Origin: an uncultured Cohaesibacter sp. | GTDB taxonomy: Bacteria; Pseudomonadota; Alphaproteobacteria; Rhizobiales; Cohaesibacteraceae | Assembly (NCBI RefSeq): GCF_963676485.1 | Contig: NZ_OY781114.1 | Coordinates: forward strand, 806,001 to 870,000 | Length of the DNA: 64,000 nucleotides | Direction of reading: 5' to 3' | Part shown: piece by piece, positions 61,581 to 64,000 of the stretch | How the letters are laid out: every line of letters starts with the position of its first letter | Numbering within the stretch: position 1 is the first letter of the stretch | Notes under the pieces: generated by a model | Databases searched by the model: none | What the model saw: the letters and a program-made list of their open reading frames with translations, nothing else | Told to the model about the DNA's origin: nothing | Position numbers and translations under genes: made by a program

Positions 61581-62645
61581 TCAGATTACGCCGCGCATCT
61601 GCTTTTCGCTCTTGCGCTTCTGGGAAAGTGATTGACGGTAATTCTCAACCTCCCGATGGACATGCCGATTAGGGAAACCAACATGCTCGACCCGCCACTT
61701 TGTGAGAGCCGCAAAGGTTTTGACCGAAACGTCTTTTTCAAGCAACAGGCGGGTGAGAACCCGGTTGGTCTCGCTGGCCAACAGATGCTCCATCGCATTG
61801 CTCGATAGGCCCGGAGCGTCTTTGAGCAGCCAGATCACATCTTCTTTTTCCTTCTTGGAAATCAGCGATTCAAGCAGATTGTCAAAGGTCAGCTCACCAA
61901 GATTGATTTTGACCAGCAATTCATCGCGGGTCGGGTCGTCACTCATCTCATCGGTTTGAAAGAGCCTGGTTTCCATATCCGCAACCAACTGCTCAAGAGT
62001 GCCATCAAGAGTGGCTTTTGAGAGCGGATCAGGCAGGAACGGACAGCCCTGTTCGGCATGGAGGCGCATGCGCTGATGAAAGATCTGGTCAGCCAGCCCG
62101 CGCGCCGCCATGAGCGACTGGATTTCAAGAGAGGTCTGGCAAATAATGGCGCAAAGAAGCAAGGCATTGCTGGAAAAGTCGCTGCCCAGATTGCGCAGCA
62201 ACTCGCACACCACTTCATTTTGCCCGCGCGACATCAGCGCATCCACGACTGGTTCAGGCACCCGCTGACGGCGTGCAATGGCGCGCAACACGCTCTCGCT
62301 GCGTTCCCGCGCTGCCTGCAGCAGGGTTTCCTGACTGAGCATGGGCGAATATTCATAAAGGGTCGTGACCAACTCGTCATTCTCACCCGCCAACTTTTCT
62401 GCCAGAGGCGTCGAGATATGTCTGGTTCGCGCCAACAAGGTAATGATGTCGCGACGCACGGATAGGTCGATCTGATCGTAAAGATCCAGCACAAGCGAAG
62501 AGAAGAGCTCCCGTTCAGTTTCGGTCGGCTCATGCCCTGTTCTGCGCACATATTCAGCCGCCACCTTGCGTACCAGCAAGGAGCGAGCCGAGGGATCTTT
62601 TTCCCGTGCCAAAGTCTGAAATTGATCAACGATATTTTCCGTCAT
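61581..62645 (-). CDS. DUF2336 domain protein
   Basis: This 354-residue protein is a long HEAT-like helical repeat protein of the DUF2336 family, common in alphaproteobacteria and of unknown function. Helical repeats such as ARSLLVRKVAAEYVRRTG, DLSVRRDIITLLARTRHIS and DFSSNALLLCAIICQTS run along its length, and the C-terminal part is basic (SQKRKSEKQM). There is no catalytic motif. Some family members touch cell-cycle or polarity pathways, but this is only family context. It is divergent from a Nudix gene. Confidence 0.87.
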   Translation of the reverse strand: MTENIVDQFQTLAREKDPSARSLLVRKVAAEYVRRTGHEPTETERELFSSLVLDLYDQIDLSVRRDIITLLARTRHISTPLAEKLAGENDELVTTLYEYSPMLSQETLLQAARERSESVLRAIARRQRVPEPVVDALMSRGQNEVVCELLRNLGSDFSSNALLLCAIICQTSLEIQSLMAARGLADQIFHQRMRLHAEQGCPFLPDPLSKATLDGTLEQLVADMETRLFQTDEMSDDPTRDELLVKINLGELTFDNLLESLISKKEKEDVIWLLKDAPGLSSNAMEHLLASETNRVLTRLLLEKDVSVKTFAALTKWRVEHVGFPNRHVHREVENYRQSLSQKRKSEKQMRGVI

Positions 62646-63018
62646 GAACTCCCCACAAGCATGCCTACGCCCGGAAGGGCCTGCACCCTATTCCCGAAGC
62701 TCCAGACTCAGACCTGCTTATTTCACTGGTACCATCGTGCGCAAGTGATTGCACACAGCAAGAGCATAGAAGCAATTTCTTAAGGAGATCTCCATATTGG
62801 GTTAAATTGTTGTTACAATTTGAATTTTCCTGATTTGAGCACCCTTCCAACGATCAATGTTTCAAAGCCATCCCTTGTAAAGCCGACAGGTGTCCGCAAT
62901 TTTGGGGCATGGTTGTTTTTCTGCCATAATAATGGCACACGGCTTGATGCCAGAGTGCGCATCTTTTGATAGCCTTAAACCAAACGAAATTGATTTTAAA
63001 ACCGAGTTGATTGATCCG
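62646..63018. other. Divergent region with an inverted repeat
   Basis: This 373-base region separates the DUF2336 gene from the Nudix gene and includes the inverted repeat at 62804-62821. No gene is seen; the Nudix frame is open back to 62890 but the upstream part lacks the family's sequence. Confidence 0.5.
62804..62821. repeat. Inverted repeat in the DUF2336-Nudix promoter region
   Basis: AAATTGT-TGTT-ACAATTT is a perfect 7-base inverted repeat with a 4-base spacer, midway between the divergent genes. It could be an operator for an unknown regulator. Confidence 0.5.
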
Positions 63019-63582
63019 ATGAAAATGAAAAGTGACAAGGAAATCGTCCGGCTTTCGCGACGCACGGTCTATCAGAACCGCTGGATGCAGGTGAATGAGG
63101 ACAAAGTGCGGTTCCCCGCCGGTTTCGAAGGGATTTATGGCGTCGTTGAAAAGCCGCCCTTCGCCATCATCATTCCGGTCCATTCCGATGGCCGCATCCA
63201 GATGGTTCAGCAATTTCGCTACCCCATAGGCCGGCGCTGCTGGGAGCTACCGCAAGGATCATGGGAAGACACCCCTGAGAGCACTCCGGAAGCATTAGCG
63301 CGTGGCGAGTTGGCCGAAGAAACCGGCTATCGCGCCCAAAGCATGCAAAAGATCGGCGAGATGTTTCCTGCTGAAGGCCTTTTGAATCAGTTATGCCACA
63401 TATTCGTCGCCCATGGTCTGGAGGAAGGGGAGACCAGCCGCGAGGCAACGGAAACCGACATGGAAACCGCCTCCTTCAGCATGGAAGAAATTATGGCAAT
63501 GTTTGAAAATGGCGAAATGCCGGATGCCAATTCCATGGCAGCTCTGGGCTATTGGAAAATGAAGGCAGGGTTTGGTCTATAG
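63019..63582 (+). CDS. Nudix hydrolase with variant Nudix box
   Basis: This 187-residue hydrolase has a Nudix box that reads PQGSWEDTPESTPEAL then ARGELAEETGY, one residue longer than the canonical G-x5-E-x7-REU spacing and with RGEL in place of REL; the EE pair that binds metal is intact. The same box occurs in a Nudix subgroup I recall only as unassigned hydrolases. ADP-ribose or another nucleoside diphosphate is a likely substrate. The start at 63019 (MKMKSDKE) is chosen over the upstream open frame; the ribosome site is weak. Confidence 0.82.
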   Translation: MKMKSDKEIVRLSRRTVYQNRWMQVNEDKVRFPAGFEGIYGVVEKPPFAIIIPVHSDGRIQMVQQFRYPIGRRCWELPQGSWEDTPESTPEALARGELAEETGYRAQSMQKIGEMFPAEGLLNQLCHIFVAHGLEEGETSREATETDMETASFSMEEIMAMFENGEMPDANSMAALGYWKMKAGFGL

Positions 63583-63656
63583 AGCTGCCTTGTCCGGCCA
63601 GCCCGATTTGCATGTGTTTGCATCGGCCTACTATTGGCGCGTGTATTGGTGCGTGC

Positions 63657-64000
63657 CTAGCCTTTCTTCTTTTCCTTTTCGCGCAGCATGCCGGAAACGA
63701 CCTCGACTGTCCGTTCCAGATCGGCTATGGCCTGATCCACATCGGCCCTTTGCTGGCGCAGGATATTGATATGCAGGCTGAAGCGGTCCAATGCTGCGCG
63801 CAACTGTGGTACCTGCCCGTCGCGCAGATCATAAAGATCGAGCATTTCCTTGATTTCGGTAAGAGAAAAGCCGACTTTTTTACCCATCAACACAAGCTTG
63901 AGCCGGGCCCGGTCGCGCCGACTATAAACCCGGTTCACGCCATCCCGGCGCGGGTTGAGCAGATTTTTGTCTTCATAAAAGCGTAAGGTACGCAGCGTAA
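63657..64000 (-). CDS. MerR-family regulator, truncated by the window edge
   Basis: The C-terminal part of a MerR regulator runs off the window; its N-terminal HTH lies partly outside. Visible are the end of the winged helix (TLRFYEDKNLLNPRRDG, then NRVYSRRDRARLKLVLMGKK), the FSLTEIKEMLDLYD helix and a coiled-coil dimerisation helix ending LREKEKKKG. The layout resembles LiuR-type regulators of branched-chain amino-acid breakdown, but the missing part prevents a firm call. Its target is not visible. Confidence 0.85.
   Translation of the reverse strand, partial: TLRTLRFYEDKNLLNPRRDGVNRVYSRRDRARLKLVLMGKKVGFSLTEIKEMLDLYDLRDGQVPQLRAALDRFSLHINILRQQRADVDQAIADLERTVEVVSGMLREKEKKKG

Noticed and set aside
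1..64000. CRISPR arrays, insertion sequences, prophage genes, rRNA
   Set aside because: None was found on reading both strands: no regularly spaced repeats, transposase, integrase or rRNA sequence.

Overview
The window is chromosomal DNA from an alphaproteobacterium, most likely a Hyphomicrobiales (Rhizobiales) member of the marine Cohaesibacter kind; the family-level guess is inference. The grounds are a murA-DUF2948 pair, a PleC/PdhS-type cell-cycle kinase, boxes matching the CtrA consensus, a complete FixLJ-FixK-cbb3 oxidase set, an ALA synthase of the C4 (Shemin) pathway, and a tRNA-His with A73 and no encoded G-1, a known alphaproteobacterial peculiarity. No insertion sequence, prophage, CRISPR array or rRNA was seen. 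The region reads as core chromosome with a few decayed or AT-rich patches.

Layout. 1-4.2 kb: murA, a DUF2948 gene, and an acuR-acuI pair (acrylyl-CoA detoxification) with a clear palindromic operator. 4.2-7.4 kb: a bacterioferritin without the haem-ligand Met, a small gene behind a full CtrA box, a glutathione transferase and a diguanylate cyclase. 7.6-12.5 kb: a TPP-riboswitch-controlled thiamine salvage operon, thiM-thiE-thiD-thiY-thiZ-thiX, on the minus strand. 12.5-15.3 kb: gene-poor stretch with possible coding remnants, a cold-shock gene followed by a hairpin and a small basic protein, tRNA-His and a phasin. 15.7-20.2 kb: a 1494-residue PdhS-like kinase with a very long acidic linker.

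20.2-30 kb: a MocR regulator divergent from a threonine dehydratase with repeated operator boxes between them, a Nudix hydrolase, a BKACE-fold protein that has lost its metal ligands, an RpiR regulator, a DegT-fold protein that has lost its PLP lysine, a TetR regulator with its own palindrome, a RecD-like helicase and a CheY-like protein. 30-34.2 kb: a radical SAM protein, hemA, and a small secreted cysteine-rich protein in an AT-rich pocket. 34.3-46.4 kb: LysE and DedA exporters/membrane proteins, then ccoNOQP and ccoGHIS (cbb3 oxidase and its assembly factors), and an AbrB-type membrane protein.

46.7-52.8 kb: a DUF900 lipoprotein hydrolase, hemN with an FNR/FixK box placed so that the mRNA may be leaderless, then fixK, fixJ and fixL. 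52.9-64 kb: a class I aminotransferase, a convergent CrbS/CrbR-type pair (SSS-transporter kinase and LuxR-type regulator), an endonuclease/phosphatase-fold protein, a coiled-coil envelope protein, a DUF2336 protein, a second Nudix hydrolase and a truncated MerR regulator.

The best-connected unit is the microaerobic regulon. FixL (haem PAS kinase) and FixJ would activate fixK; FixK would act through the boxes upstream of ccoN and hemN; ccoGHIS supplies copper and assembly; hemA and hemN feed haem. Thiamine salvage, acrylate detoxification and acetate sensing (CrbS/R) form independent modules.
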